NCBI GenBank assembly: GCA_027627225.1
Contig: CM051024.1
Span: 47,279,047 to 47,343,046, forward strand
Direction: 5' to 3'
DNA: 64,000 nucleotides
From: Congeria kusceri
Taxonomy: Eukaryota; Mollusca; Bivalvia; Myida; Dreissenidae
Within the stretch, counting starts at the first letter, position 1, and every line of letters begins with the position of its first letter. Shown here piece after piece: positions 12,401 through 27,400 of this stretch. The notes below the pieces were generated by a model, which worked only from the letters and a program-made list of their open reading frames with translations, ran no database searches and had not been told where the DNA came from. The translations under genes were made by a program, and so were the position numbers.

Positions 12401-15400
12401 GCACTTCCTCTCATTGTTCTCTATAATTACATGAAATTTCATTTGCATCCCTTCAATACTAATGGAGTTAGGTTCCTCACAGGACAATTAATGCTTCACA
12501 TAAGGAAATAACGTTTCATTTAAATCCCTTCAATACTAATGGAGTTATGCTCAGCACAAGAAAATTAATGCTTCACATAAGAAAATAAACCAAAGGGCCA
12601 GAACTCTGTAATTATTGAAGAAAGAGTTGTGGTCCTGGTGCTCTGCACTTCCTCTCACTGTCCTCTATCATTATATGAAGTTTCATTTGAATCCCTTCAA
12701 TACAACGGGAGTTATGCTCCACACAAGAAAATTCAACAAAGGACAATAACTATGTAAATACTGAAAAAAGAGTTATGGTCCGTGTGCTCTGCACTTCCTC
12801 TCATTGTCCTCCATCATTATATGAAGTTTCATTTAAGTCCCTTTAATACTAATGGAGTTATGCTCTGCACAAGAAAATTAATGCTTCACATAAGGAAACA
12901 AAGGGCAATAACTCTGTAATTATTGAAGAAAAAGTTGTGGTCCTTTACCTCTGCAATTCCTCTCATTGTTTTCTATCATTATATGAAGTTTAATTTAAAT
13001 CCTTTAATACAAATGGAGATATGCTCCTCACAAGAAAATTAAACAAAGGGCAATAACTCTGTAAGTATTTAAAAAAGAGTTGTGGTTATTGTACTCTGCA
13101 CTTCCTCTCGTTGTCCTCTATCATTATATGAAGTTTCATTTGAATCCCTTCAATACTAATGGAGTTAAGCGTGACGGATGGACGGACAGACTGACAGACG
13201 GACGGGTGATGCGATTACTATATGCCCCCAAAGTTCCCTTCGGGGGCATAAAAAAATAAAAATTGGAACAAAACAAACATTGTCAATATAATAAACTAAA
13301 TATTGATAAAAATCATTTTGATAACTATTTTGATAAGACAATGTAAAAGATTAAGAGGCTCAAGATGCTCAGCAGTAAAGAAACTCCTACAAACAACAAC
13401 CAACACACAGTTGCTATATTTAAACTCAACACAGGATAATGATTGCATGTATCATCCAAACCAAACTTCTCTTTATGCAGACTGTAGTCCCATCCCTATA
13501 TTTGCAAAACAATTCAGAGGACTCTAGACTACCCATCTCAATGGACTCTATAAAACTCATCAAATCCAGAAAGATTAAGCAAATATACCTAGTAAGACAT
13601 ATAGAGAATACTAGGTTAGTGTTGAAAAAAGATAAGTTTATTTAGCAAGGCTTAGAAAACCTAAGCCACGAGCCTTGGCAAGTGGTTCACGTTTTTACAT
13701 GCCATGCAAATAAACTTATCATAATTGAACACGTACCTAGTACTCTATTTATCCCATCATTTGCTGTCTTTTTTTTTTTTTAATAAACGAAAGAAAACAT
13801 ACTAAATAACACAAACAAGAGCTGTCTCGGGACATCGCGCTCGACTATTCAACCGCTTTGTCAGAGATATTGGCCTTTATTACTAAAAAAATATTCTGCT
13901 AAAATGCTGGTCACAGTTATGGGTCTTGGCAAATGACCTTATATAATGACCCTGAAGACATGAGTGAAGTTTCAATTGAATATCTGTAGTAGATATAAAG
14001 ATATGGAGTTGTTGCACGCAAACTTCAACCTGATTTTTCTGCAAACTTTAGCCTGATTTTTTTAAGTACAAAAAGGGGCATAATTGTACTAAATTGCAGG
14101 TCAGAATTATGGGCCTTCAGTGACATCACATAATGACCCCCAACACCTCTGTGAACTTTTAACTGAATATCTGTAGTAGTTACAGAGATATGGACTTGTT
14201 GCACGCAAACCCTAACAGAGCATTACGCCGACGCGGACGTGTGAGTAGTATAGCTCGAATTATTCGGTGAATAGTTGAGCTAAAAACATAAAATGACCTC
14301 ATGAAGATCAACAAGATGACGTCATTAGACTGTGTGTATTTGCTTTATCACCCAGTGTAAGAATACAGCATAAGTTTATGTAATGGGGGTTTATTTCAAC
14401 AGTGCACACTCGATGATGGGATAAATTTCAATACACGATGCAGATTTTAAAAGAAATATAATACACGATGCAGATTTTAAAAGAAAGATAATACACGATG
14501 CAGATTTTAAAAGAAAGATAATACACGATGCAGATTTCAAAAGAAAGATAATACCCGATGCAGATTTTCAAAGAAAGATAATACACGATGCAGATTTTAA
14601 AAGAAAGATAATACACAACGCAGATTTTCAAAGAAAGATAATACACGATGCAGATTTTAAAAGAAAGATAATACACGATGCAGATTTTAAAAGAAAGATA
14701 ATACACGATGCAGATTTTAAAAGAAAGAAATGAGCTGAAAGGGTTCACAATCACATTGCTGAATACCTCATAAGCACGGTGAGGACGTCCTGTCGATGCT
14801 CAAGGCTCACCACGCTCGTCTCGTTGTCAATGCTGAACAGAACAATCTCGTTCTTGAACGTCTTGTCTTCCAGGATACGCTCAAAGTTTTCTCTGCAATA
14901 AACAAGAACCTTGAACTCAAGTCATGTCTTCTAACTGGATTATATAAATATTAAATACAACAAATCGTTACATGCAACATACTGGTAAGCAATTTTTACC
15001 ATAAAATACTCAGAAAGATATTAAAGGCCCAAACTTACTAATTTACAGTTTTTGTATCAAGAAAACAATTAAATATGCAAATTTAACTTAAAAGACTTTA
15101 TAAGAAAACAAAACCTCTAAAATTAGATCTATCGACAATGGCCCTATAAAGAGTGAAAAGGTCATAATGTAGAACGTCCCACTAGACGCTTTAGTGGTGT
15201 TTCTGTTTTTGGTTGATACATAGGAGAACATCTATAAACTAAGTACAAATTAATCCATAAGGACGTTAATTAAAAAATCTATATTATTCAAGCGACAAAT
15301 AAGAATTTACTTCTCTATTACACAATGACACAATGGCCCTTTAAGTTTACTTGAAAAAGTGATAATGATGTTCCTCTAGAAAATGAATGTTTGTAAGTGT

Positions 15401-18400
15401 TATATAAATAGTATTAATCAATTACTTTTTTGACAGACAATGGAAGGAGGGTTTTAAAATATGTAATGCAAATGAATGAATAACAATACGACATGGGTGT
15501 TGCGAGAATCTGTTGGAGACATTACAACTTACTTGTAAGGCACCAGATACTTGAACTTGTATGTCATTAGGCACTTGAAGGCTGTCTTCTGCACCTCCGA
15601 GTTCTTGTGAATCAGAAGCTGAAATCGCCCAAAAATGACAAAAAAAGAACTATTATGTGGCGCGTCGTGAGAAAACCGGTCTTAATGCATGTGCGTAAAG
15701 TGTCGTCCCGGATTAGCCTGTGCAGTCCGCACAGGCTAATCCAGGACGGCACTTTCCGCCTACAACAAATTTATGCTTAGAAGAGACTTCCTTGAAACAG
15801 AAAATACCACAAAAGCGGAAAGTGCCGTCCTGGATAAGCCTGTGCGGACTGCACAGGCTAATCCGGGACGACACTTTACGCACATGCATTAAGTCCGGTT
15901 TTCCCACGACGCCCCTCATATGATCATGATAAACAAACTACTCAATGATCCAACAAATACAGCATGTTGCAAAAATTACGGAATTCAAATCATAAACCGT
16001 AAATTTCTAAACATGATCACTTCTTTTCAATACACCGTTTGCTTTCAATGACAAATTGGAGCAAAAGTCTAACTGATTAGCCAATGTTAATTATAAATTT
16101 AAAGCAACATTTGACAGGTATAGATGTCAGTAACTAACTTAATGACTTTATGGAATTTAGGTATACCAAATATGTATGATTTCACATATTACTTGACAAA
16201 GTCTGGAATTCCAACAGTGTACATGGTAGTTTTCAATTTGAAAAAAACTTCTTATGTGAATGGTTCAAAGAATGTAATTATATGTGTCATTGATTGAATG
16301 ATGCATTCATTACACTTACCTCATAGTAGAGTTTCCGCAGTTCAGGTTCCCTGTACATCGATAGAGGCTCTGTGAATTTAGCAAACAGAGCTAAGTGCAC
16401 AACCAGCGAGCTAGCAGCTGCCTTCCTTTTCTTCTTTTCAGCTGCGTCAATCTTACTCGACTTCTTCTTTTTTTTCTCGGACGACTCTCCAAAATCTTGT
16501 TCAACAGATAACTCCTCCCCCTTTTCCTCTATTGCACTCAGCCTTCTGGATGTCTTACCATCCATATCTGAATGTGATATTACAACTTCGTGAACATTGT
16601 TTTCCACTTCGTCATCTTTCTCTTCAATGTCTGATTTCTCTTCACCCTCCGAGTCATCTCCAGTCAAATCTACAACACCTTCAGTACCATCCATATCCAC
16701 ATCAGTATTCTCAGTCTTGGTCATACTCCTTGTTCTTATTCTTCCACAAACTGGAAGTCCTGAATCTTTCTTCACATTTCCCACAGCTTTCTTTTTACTT
16801 TTACTATCAGCTTCATCATTTGGATTCACTAAGTTTGGCCCACTTTCTATGCTACACTGACTTTTAGTTCTCATTCGTCCACCTATGACTTCGACATTAC
16901 ACACATTTTTATCAGCTGCTGCAGTAGCTACTTTTTGACTTCTGGTTTTTACCCCACATGTAACATTAGCACCATCATTGTCACCATCACTAACTTCAAT
17001 TACATCTTCAGCATGCTCAATACCTGATCTCGATCCTGTTCGAGGCCTTTTCACTGTGCTGGGACCATCTGCAGTAACACCTGCTTCAGTAACACCCGTT
17101 CCAGTCGATCTCTTTCCTTGTTTTTTACCAGCCTTATTTCCACTCCCCTTTGATTCCCCAACATTGTCATCAGGGACGTCTGTGCAGTCCATAGCATCTT
17201 CTTGCGAAGTTTCAACACCTCTGCGCAATAGATTCTGAGCGGGGGCTATGCTCATGTCACTTATGTAATACTCGTTTCTGAAATATAACAGTCATCTTGC
17301 AACAAATGATTATGTCTAACATGAAAATTACACTATCATTAATTAAGACATGCAAGATAGTTTAAATTGCAAATGACTATAACAAACATTACTTGATACA
17401 AGTGTATTAGTCAAATAAAAGCTTTCATCAAACGAATCATAAAGGTATAGCTATTTAAATTGGAAAAGATCATATTATATGTAATAAATGATTATCATGA
17501 TTGTTATCATTAATTATTTCAAAGAATAAAATGACATGAGCAGACTACTTACTCCAAAAATCTAAACAAGAGAGGCACAAGAAGCCGTGATTTCCCCGAG
17601 CATCGATCTGGGAACAGCTGCATGGTCTGCCACAGCTGGTATCGGAAATTGACAAAATCTGGCGGAGTTGCATCCTCCCCCTTCAATGACTTCATTGCCT
17701 CACTAAGCAGTCTGCCTGCAGTGGGGAACTCTGTTCTTGATTCATCCTCAGCATCAGCATGACCCTTTGTCAGTGAATTGTCCGCTTGGTGGAGTTGTTT
17801 TTCTGGAAATTCATCGAAATAAGCTGTTTGTCAAAGCAAGCCCCAAATTCTTATGTTAGAACTTGAGTGCAAGAAAAAGTTACAAGCCTGCCTATATAAA
17901 ACTGAGAATCTGAGCAAGGCTAGTTCCAAATGTACTGGTGCAGGGCTCATGGGCATGTGCTAATTTCGACCACTGATCACATGTACATTTAAGATTTATG
18001 TGAATACCAATAATGTTAAACTGAATTTGAGAGGTGCACAGGATTTGGTGTCTGCCTTACAACTGGTAGATGAAGAGTTTGATCACTGTTCAATGACTAC
18101 TTTCATTCCTTTCTATTTCTACTCATGAAGCAGACTTTAGAGTACATATGTGGCACGTCATGAGAAAACCGGTCTTAATGCATGTGCGTAAAGTTTCGTC
18201 CGCACAGGCTAATCCGGGACGGCACTTTCCGCTTTTATGGTATTTTCTGTTTCAAGGAAGTCTCTTCTAAACATAAATTCACTGTAGACGGAGAGTGCCG
18301 TCCTACAAATTCGATATGATACTATATGGAATTCCCTGATTTTTCCCTGCATGGAAGATTTTTGGCACTTTTCGCCTGTTTTCCCTGTTTTCCAGAGTAT

Positions 18401-21400
18401 TTGGCCACCCTGATAAATGGCAAAAACTGTTAAGATGTATTATTGGCATCTCACCACACTGCTCTGCTGCCCATTCAAGATGGCTGCCGAGGATATCCCA
18501 GAATGCACCACGATCCATGTGCTGGGCGTGTCCAGCTATCAGCGTTCTGATTGGCTCCCACAGAAGTTTGAAATTCACAAACAAGCTGCCCAGAAGATAT
18601 CTTAATGGTACCTGCAAGTAGAAATCTTTTTAATGTGTTTTTGTTTTGCTGCCAAATAAAGACAGAAATGTAGGTCGCACATGTACACTTTACATGACAC
18701 AATGTGAAATCATATTTTATAAACAAAAACTTTCAAAACACATGACACCTAGAATGCAAATTTCTACGAAATTAATACCGTGGTAAGTTAAATTTAACCA
18801 AATCTTCAACGAACACAACATGTGTGAATTCATTGAACCAATGAAAATTGAAATTTTATAGCATACCAGCAAAATTCAACTCCACATAAATAACCGATAA
18901 GTGATATTTTACACAAGACACAATGTTAACAATAAATTAATATTATAACTAGATAAGAAAGCACTCAGACAGCACATGCCGCCGAAAAGATAAATACTAC
19001 TTAACCAATGAATTTTCCTGTGATCGATTACCTCCCTTGCCCTATCTCCCAATAATGTATATTCTTTTAACTGCTGGATCCCGATGGTGATCCTGATCAC
19101 CACTAAAATCTAATCTTTTGTACATTTGTCCTTTTATAGAAAATGTCATGCATATCAGTTCATATAGCCTTTTGCATAAAGCTGCTAGCAGACAAAAAGA
19201 CAAACAAACATAAACAAAAATGTAACATTTTGGTGAAGAAAATTATTTAATGAGATAATGTCCAAAAAGTGATCATCTATAGATGGAAATGTCATTTTAT
19301 TATACAAATGAGCAATATAAAGGTGTACACATTCAATAAAGAATGAATAATGTACTGCGTTATAAAACTTAGAAAAATTTTTTTTATTGGAAAAACGAAA
19401 ACCAAGACTTGGTATCAACACATGACATCGTCAGAACAAATGCTAATTGACAACGCTCCAACCGCTATTCTGACTTGTAAAAAATATGTGCAAACTATGG
19501 TTATACAGGATACTCACAATTCTGACGTAATAATGTAAACAATAAATGGGCCAAACAACCACAACCTGAATTATATCGTGATTTGATATTTTTCTCAGAA
19601 TGGGTAAACTCCTTTTTCATAATATGTACATTATTTACCTTTAAAGTATGTCAATATTAAAATCTAAATTTCAGATTTTTTACTGATGTTGCCCGCTTGG
19701 GCGCTTTATGTAGACACAGACACTTTAAGAGAGAATGTAACAGGAAACAGACTCGAGAGTGGCTCAATAAGCCTCAATAAGCCTCAGGCTTTCGTGATTG
19801 TGTCAATCAAGCTAAAATAAATGTGTCGTGTCGTGGGAAAACCGGACTTAATGTATGTGCGTAAAGTGTCGTCCCGGATTAGCCTGTGTAGTCCGCACAG
19901 GCTAATCCGGGACGGCACTTTCTGCCAACAGTGAATTTATGTTTAGAAGAGACCTCCTTGAAACAGAAAATACCATAAAAGCGGAAAGTGCCGTCCCCCA
20001 TTAGCCTTTGCGGACTACACAGGCTAATCCGGGATGAAACTTTACGCACATGCATTATGAACGGTTTTCTCGCGACGCGCCACAAAATAGGTTTACACTG
20101 AAACTAACCTCGTTGAAAGGGCCAGGTGGAAGACAGTTCTGCACGTTGCCAAACTCTAGTTTCTGCAGGTGACGCTGTCGCTCTCGATACTCGTGAAGCG
20201 AGACTTCGGTGGTCTCCGCACTGAGACAGATCTCGAACACGCTGGTTGCCTCCCCTTCCTGTCAGTGGGTTAACAACCACCAAGTTAACATCAACCAATT
20301 TATTTGTTTGATTTGTTTAACATACATGACATTGTATTAGTAAGGTGATTGTTAAGTTTCAAGCTTTTTGTTAAATAATGAATATGTACTGAAATTTTGA
20401 AACACTAAATACTTGTATGTGCTATTCTGCATTAATCTTCCTGTATTTCCTATAATTTCTCTTCATATATTTTGTTTCTTGTTTTATTCTGAAGACTGGA
20501 AACAATCATTAAACTAACATGCTTAAAGTAATAAATATACACATGTATAAACATGTAAGAAAAGATGCATAATTTATTTGTATTGTGAAAAATTCTTACT
20601 GAAGGTGGCAGAGGGAGGTCAAACCCAGCCAGAACCCGCAAGGTCAAATGTCGAATCTGTAAAGGTCAAGTAAATGTCATATATACCGGTAACTCACATG
20701 GCACAAAGAAGAATGCATGTTTTGCAGAGAGCTAAAGTCTTTAATCATTTGTACGCTCAGTCAAACTAGCTCTGATGAAAAATGTTATAAATGTCTGGAA
20801 CCAAAATGCAGTCGTCCTGTACCTTCTCTCAACTAGAACTCCACGAGTCGGATGTGTCGCCTAACAGGGCATAACTCAAGTATGATATGAGTAATGATGC
20901 CAAAAACTGAACTTGACCTTCCTTTTATGCCTACTAACCCTTCCATAAAGTTTCATAAAGATTTAACAAAAACTGTTGTTTGCGCAAGCCTTATTTGAAT
21001 GACTTTTTTTTAAAGGGGCATAACTCAGGTAGTATAAGAACAATTATGCTGAAAATCAAACTTAACCTTCCTTTTATGTCTTCCACAAAGTTTCATAATA
21101 ATAGCACAAAAACTTCTCAAGTTATTGTCTGCGCAAAAACGTGACACAATAAACCAAAATAGGTCTGATATTTACATGGTCTTTTCTTCACAAGAAGGAT
21201 GCATCTTCTGTTACTGATATTAAATTGTCACATGTTGAATGATTAAAATGCTGCACTAATCTCAATGAATTTACTAAAGCTACTTCATATTTGGAATTTG
21301 ACAATTGGAATTACAAAATTCCCACATCTGTACTGACAAAATGTTTAATACATAGGAAATGTGAATATAAGTTGGTAACCTTAACAAAGCTGGTACTGTT

Positions 21401-24400
21401 TTCAATTAAACTCATTTAAATATTGAGTTCAACCAATATGCCACTAGTTTGAAACATTAATTACTTAAATTGTCTTGAAATATGTTCATCATTTTTTCCA
21501 ATTACCCGTACCAAGACTTCATGACATGAACATTCCGAATCTGATGGGTACCGGACCCGTTCCCAAAGCAGTGCAAATAAATCACTTTTATGCCCGTATT
21601 CACCAACCAATTCTTAAGACTTAAGACTACAGAATATTCTTGAAACTGTTCTGTTTCAAAAAGGCTGTTAATTTGAATTTTAAATGGTATTTACCAACAC
21701 TAATTTTAGCATTTGTTATTTAAAGTGATTTATTAATGACATTAGCAACTTTGGTTCCCGGCATATTTGCGAACACACATGTATTATCCCTGAACTTAAG
21801 TCCATTCTTTATTCTTAAGTCTACAAAAGGGGTAGTGAAAAATGGGCCTAGATGTGTCACAGACATTCCATTGGATGTCCCCACATGTTTGGACACAGAC
21901 AAACGGTGTGTCACCCTTGAGTTTGAGCAAAATCTGCCAAGCAGTTAAAGAAGAGTTGAGGCCACAAAATCGTGAAGTATAATATATTCTATAGTGAAAA
22001 AAAAGACAATCGGCCATAATTCTGCCAAAATTGGTCGCAGCCAAAATTCCTTCCTTTATGATCACCCACATGTTGATCAACTGAGAATGTTTGAGCAAAT
22101 TCCGCCAAGCAGTTAAAGAAACGTTGAGTCCGCCAAATGCATTGCATAATGCCTACCATGTTGTGGGGGGGGGTAATAAAATCAAATATTTTTAACAAAC
22201 GAACTCACTTCTGCATGTGAAGACGACAGATGTGGTTGCAGGGCTGGGAATATTGCTATCAATGTGTCGCTGTTGAGGACTGTGTCCTCAGACTGGGTCT
22301 TGGCGTGGGAGAAGTACACATCCGCCAAACGCAGCGTGTGAATGTTGCTGCTCTGAGCACTGAATGAGAAGGAAACGAGATATTGCAGAAATTCATGGAT
22401 TTGATGTAACTGATGGTATTCTGTGGGATTTATACCCACACCTATTAGGTCAAACTCCAACAAACACTGTTGAAAGTGTACTAATGTTTTAAACAAGACA
22501 TCTCCCTGAAAACTTAAGTCCTACCTTGTTGAATGGGTAAAAACATAGTTGTAGAAACATTAATTTTGTTGTACATTCGATAACAGGTATAGATTTTTTT
22601 TAAAGCAGTCTTCATCTCAGTTTTCAATAGCAGAATTGTTGTTAACAAATACATATTTTGCATTTGTTTAGTTTTTTTTTAATTTACTCATGAACACTTC
22701 ACATATATCAAAACAACATTAAAATTCATGGACCTGTCTTAAGAGGAAATATCAAATGATTAAAGATTTGTGCACTGTTATCTTATGTACTGATTAACCG
22801 AATTGGTAGTTCATCATCATGAATCTATGACTTCTAAATAAATGCAGAAAGTCAGCTCAGTCGAGTATTTTCCACCTCAGAGCTCCATATTTTGGTGTGT
22901 GTGTGTAGAGGCTACATGTAAGAAATTTAAGGGTCTGATTATACTTTCCCAAAAATTTACACCCTGATTTTATTTTGTGTGCATATCTTGTGACTGTCTG
23001 TACATAAATTACATAAGTATGCGCATAATCCTGCAGTCTGCACCTTACCTTAAACACCCAGTGATCATACTGACAGGTATATGCTGAAACACTTCCTGGT
23101 TGTCCAGGAGCATCACCAAGGTGACCAAGGCCTGACAGCCAATCAGATTCAAGGTTTCATTGGATGCTGCTTTGTCATGTGACATCTGACCAATCAAATG
23201 TGTCGTCAGTTTGGAGAGATCACCAATCACTGTCTGTTTTTTCTGTCGAGGCCTGAAGACAATAAAAGAGTTCCATACTTTGTATATTTCAAAAAAACAC
23301 GGCAAAAACTTTTGCTAGCCATTGATATCATTGATATTTTTAAATCATCATAATAGACTGCAGAAAAAACAGTTATCGAAACTTCATCACTGTCTGATAA
23401 TGCAAACTAGAATTCTTATATTATAACCTGAAAGAAAGAAAATGTTACAAGGCCGCCTTTATAAAAGTGAGACTCTGTGCAAGACCTGTTAACGATTTAC
23501 CAGTGCAGTGATTACGGGTTTGTGCTAATTTTGACCACTGGAAAAAGGATTTTTGTTTATAGAAAAATTATTAACATACTTCACAATTTGGAGAAATATT
23601 TCAAATGAAACAGATTATGTAATAACTTGCAGCATACCTGACATGTGGCAGACACACCAGCGCTGCCCACAATCTTGGCAGGTTATCTTCATCGAGACTA
23701 GACTGATCTAGGATTCCTGTGACCAATTCTGGAACGCTTCTTCCCGTAGAACTGAAATGTACAGCATGAACACCAAATTAATTAACTACAGTATCAAAAT
23801 GCAAATATGACAAATACTTACTAATTAAATGTCATGCCTTAAAGAGCACTTATACAAGTGAACTTTGTTTACCTGGTAATACCATATATTTGTAATATCA
23901 AATATCCAAATGCCATACAACTCAGTGCAGGGTCAATGCTTCCAAAAAAAACCAATGTGATGATACTAGTTGAAATAGCAGTCATTGGCATAATAGCAGT
24001 TTGTCTAAACGAGCCCAAATTCTTCTATTATTACTTGAGAGCACGAAAAAGTTACGAGCCTGTCTCAATAAAACCGAGAATCTGAGCAAACCCTGTTCAA
24101 ACTGTACTAGTGCAGGACTTGTGGGCTTGTGCTCATTTGCATCAAGAGAAAAGGTAATGTACAAAACACTGAAAACAAAGCAAAAGTAAATAATTCAAAC
24201 GTATACCATACCTCTCACCGAAGTCCAGCATGTATGACTCCATGCTTTCCAGATGAGCACCGTTGCTAAGCAATGGACACTTGCACACGACCAGGTCTGT
24301 TATAATTCCAAGCGTTTCGTCGGCAAGTTTAGGCTCGTTTTTGGCAACCGACTTCTGGCAGTACTTCAAGAATGGTGGCAGCACATCTTTTTCGAAGAGT

Positions 24401-27400
24401 GCGAGATTATACAGAGACTTTGTGAAGGTGTACACCTGCTGTGCAGGGTAGTCTGTCATAAACACCTGCAATGATGAAGCCGTGGGGTAATGTTTTGTAA
24501 TGGCAAAAAAAGTTTTTGTTTGTTTTTTTTTTTTTTACAGTTTTTAACAGTATTTCAGTCATATCACAGCGGTCAGTTGACCTACTCACACTTTTCCTAG
24601 GCAAGCTTAGCCGACCTAAGCGGTTTACTAATACCAAGTGCACATACCTATGCAAGTAACTGACAACTGCCCTACTTGAATCAGAGTTAGGGGGAGAATG
24701 GCCGTAGAAATTATTTCATGACCAATCCCCACATAAGTTATGTGGCCGGGCTGGGCTTCGAACTCACGATCCCCGAATTGACAGTCCAGCGCTCTACCGA
24801 CTGAGCTAGCCGGGCCCGACACAAATGCATATAAATTGACAACCCTGTATAATTGAAGTGTTCAAAATCAGCAGATTGGCCAAGCAAGCCCAAATTATTG
24901 CACTAATACTTAGGTGCAAGAAAATGTTACAAGCCCATCACTATAAAACAGAGTATCTAAACACACCTGGTTTAAAATTTACCAGTGCAATTTACAGGCT
25001 TGCGCTTATTTGGACCACTGTAAATTTAGTCTTTTTTTTTATTGATTGCTTTTGTTACAAGACTATTTCCAGGCAAATACAAGAGCTGTACATATTTGTT
25101 ATGCCCATTAACGTACATACATGTATTTACTTGTTGTAAGTGCATGTAAACTCAATATGCTGTCAATGATGACAAATTTACTGGTGTATTCATGATTTAA
25201 ACAATTATAAAAAATATATATCAATCATTTTTAGAAATTAGTTGGACAAACCATTGTTTACACTAGCAATAACGAATATATAGTTAACTTACAAATGTAC
25301 TACTAAAATTAAGAAGATGATTTATAGAAAGAATAATTTCCACACTGTAAGACAAGTAAACTGCACATACAAATACAACATATGAGGGAAAACCGGGTTT
25401 AATGCGTATGCATAGTGTGCAAACATTTTCTGCTTTTATGGTATTTTTGGTTTCAAGGAAGTCTCTTCTAAACATAACTCCACTGTAGGCGGAAAGTGCC
25501 ATCCCGGATTAGCCTGTGCAGACTGCACAGGCTCATCCGGGACGACACTTTATGCACATACATTAAGCCCGGGTTTCCCACAGCCCGCCTCATATATTGA
25601 AGATATTACCGTTTGAATGACCTTCGCTGTAAGGGACACATCCACTTTTGTATTGGCATTCAGTAACAATGATGACGTGACCTTGAGAATATCCTGTCCC
25701 ACCTCACTTGGAAAACAACCACTTTGTAGCAACGACAGTAGCACCTGCAAAAAACATTGCCATGTTTGCAATGCCTGGCCAAAAAATATTGTGGTCAAAA
25801 CCAGGAATGGGTTTTGCGGTAATTATAAAATAAGCATGTACAAATGAATTGTAAATCAGGCCTAGGTTTTAGATTTGTTATGTACCTAGTTCTAATCCTT
25901 AGTTAAAATAGCAACTCCCATATTTTTCTGACCTTAAATAGACATATTTATGGAATTGCATAGAAGTATGCAAAATTTTAATGTGAAATATTTGTTGAAG
26001 GTGGTATACACAAGCAAAATTAATTTGTCACTGTAAATGAACAAACAAAAGTCACAAAAATTACAAGTCTGTGTCTCCATATGTTCCAATATGCACAGAC
26101 ACAAAGTATTAACAGACACAGAGTTTTAACTGACACAAATTATTAACATACACGAAGTATTAACATACACGAAGCATTAACAGACAAGAAGTATTAACAG
26201 ACGCAAAGTATTAACAGATACAAAGTATTAACAGACGCAAAGTATTAACGGACACAAAGTATTAACCGACACAAAGTATTAACAGACACAAAGTATTAAC
26301 AGATACAAAGTATTCACAGACACAAAGTATTAACAGACACAAAGTATTAACAGACACAAAGTATTCAGGGATACAAAGTAGTTACAGACATCAAGTATTT
26401 ACAGACACAAGGTATTCACAGACATGAAGTATTCACGGATACAAAGTATTAACAGACACAAAGTATAAACAAACAAAAAGTATTAACAGACACAACATAT
26501 TTACAGACACAAAGTATTAACAGACACAAAGTATTCAGGGATACAAAGTATTCACAGACACAAAGTATTCACAGACACAAAGTATTCATGGATACAAAGT
26601 ATTCACAGACATGAAGTATTTACAGACACAAAATATTCACAGACATGAAGTATTCACAGACACAAAGTATTCACAGACACAAAGTATTCACGGATACAAA
26701 GTATTCAAAAACATTAAGTATTCACAGACACAAAGTATTCACAGACACAAAGTATTCACGGATACAAAGTATTCACAGACATGAAGTATTAACAGACACA
26801 AAGTAGTTACAGACACAAAGTATTCACAGACATGAAGTATTTACAGACACAAAGTATTCACAGACACAAAGTATTCACAGACACAAAGTATCCACAGACA
26901 CAAAGTATTCACAGACACAAAGTAGTTACAGACATAAAGTATTCACAGACACAAAGTATTCACAGACACAAAGTATTCACATATACAAAGTATTTACAGA
27001 CACAAAGTATTCACAGACACAAAGAATTCACGGATACAAAGTAGTTACAGACACAAAGTATTCACAGACACAAAGTATTCACAGACACAAGACATTAGAC
27101 ACAAACAGTATTGTTAAACAGTTTCACAAACAAGAGATGTCTGAGGACCAGAGCATTATGCAGACGCCGACAAATGGGCGAGTTGACTTTTTTTGCGAAT
27201 AATCAAGCTAATTAAATTGATCGAAAACAATCTGGCACACATGTACACAATTCTTACCTTGGCAACCCTGTTAGGTTCGCAGATGACTTTGCCAGCTTTG
27301 AAGGTAACGACAATGTCCAGGAGTCGTAGGAGACGGCCCACTGTTTCTGCGACAGCAGACGATGACTTCTTGCTGTCCTGGCATCGGGTCTGTGCAGCAG

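Noticed and set aside
14428..14754. 108-codon minus frame with YYLSFKICIV repeats
   Set aside because: It is produced by a 30-bp tandem repeat whose period is a multiple of three; no domain, no gene context.
16372..17238. Four plus-strand frames of 73-111 codons
   Set aside because: Shadows opposite UTP20 exon 21; composition is explained by the acidic/Lys coding strand.
24700..24819. Possible tRNA gene on the minus strand
   Set aside because: A and B boxes are present but the arms do not pair into a full cloverleaf, and the same head occurs with a shared SINE body at two other sites.
26832..27044. 70-codon plus frame of short His/Lys/Thr repeats
   Set aside because: Artefact of the 19-bp minisatellite.
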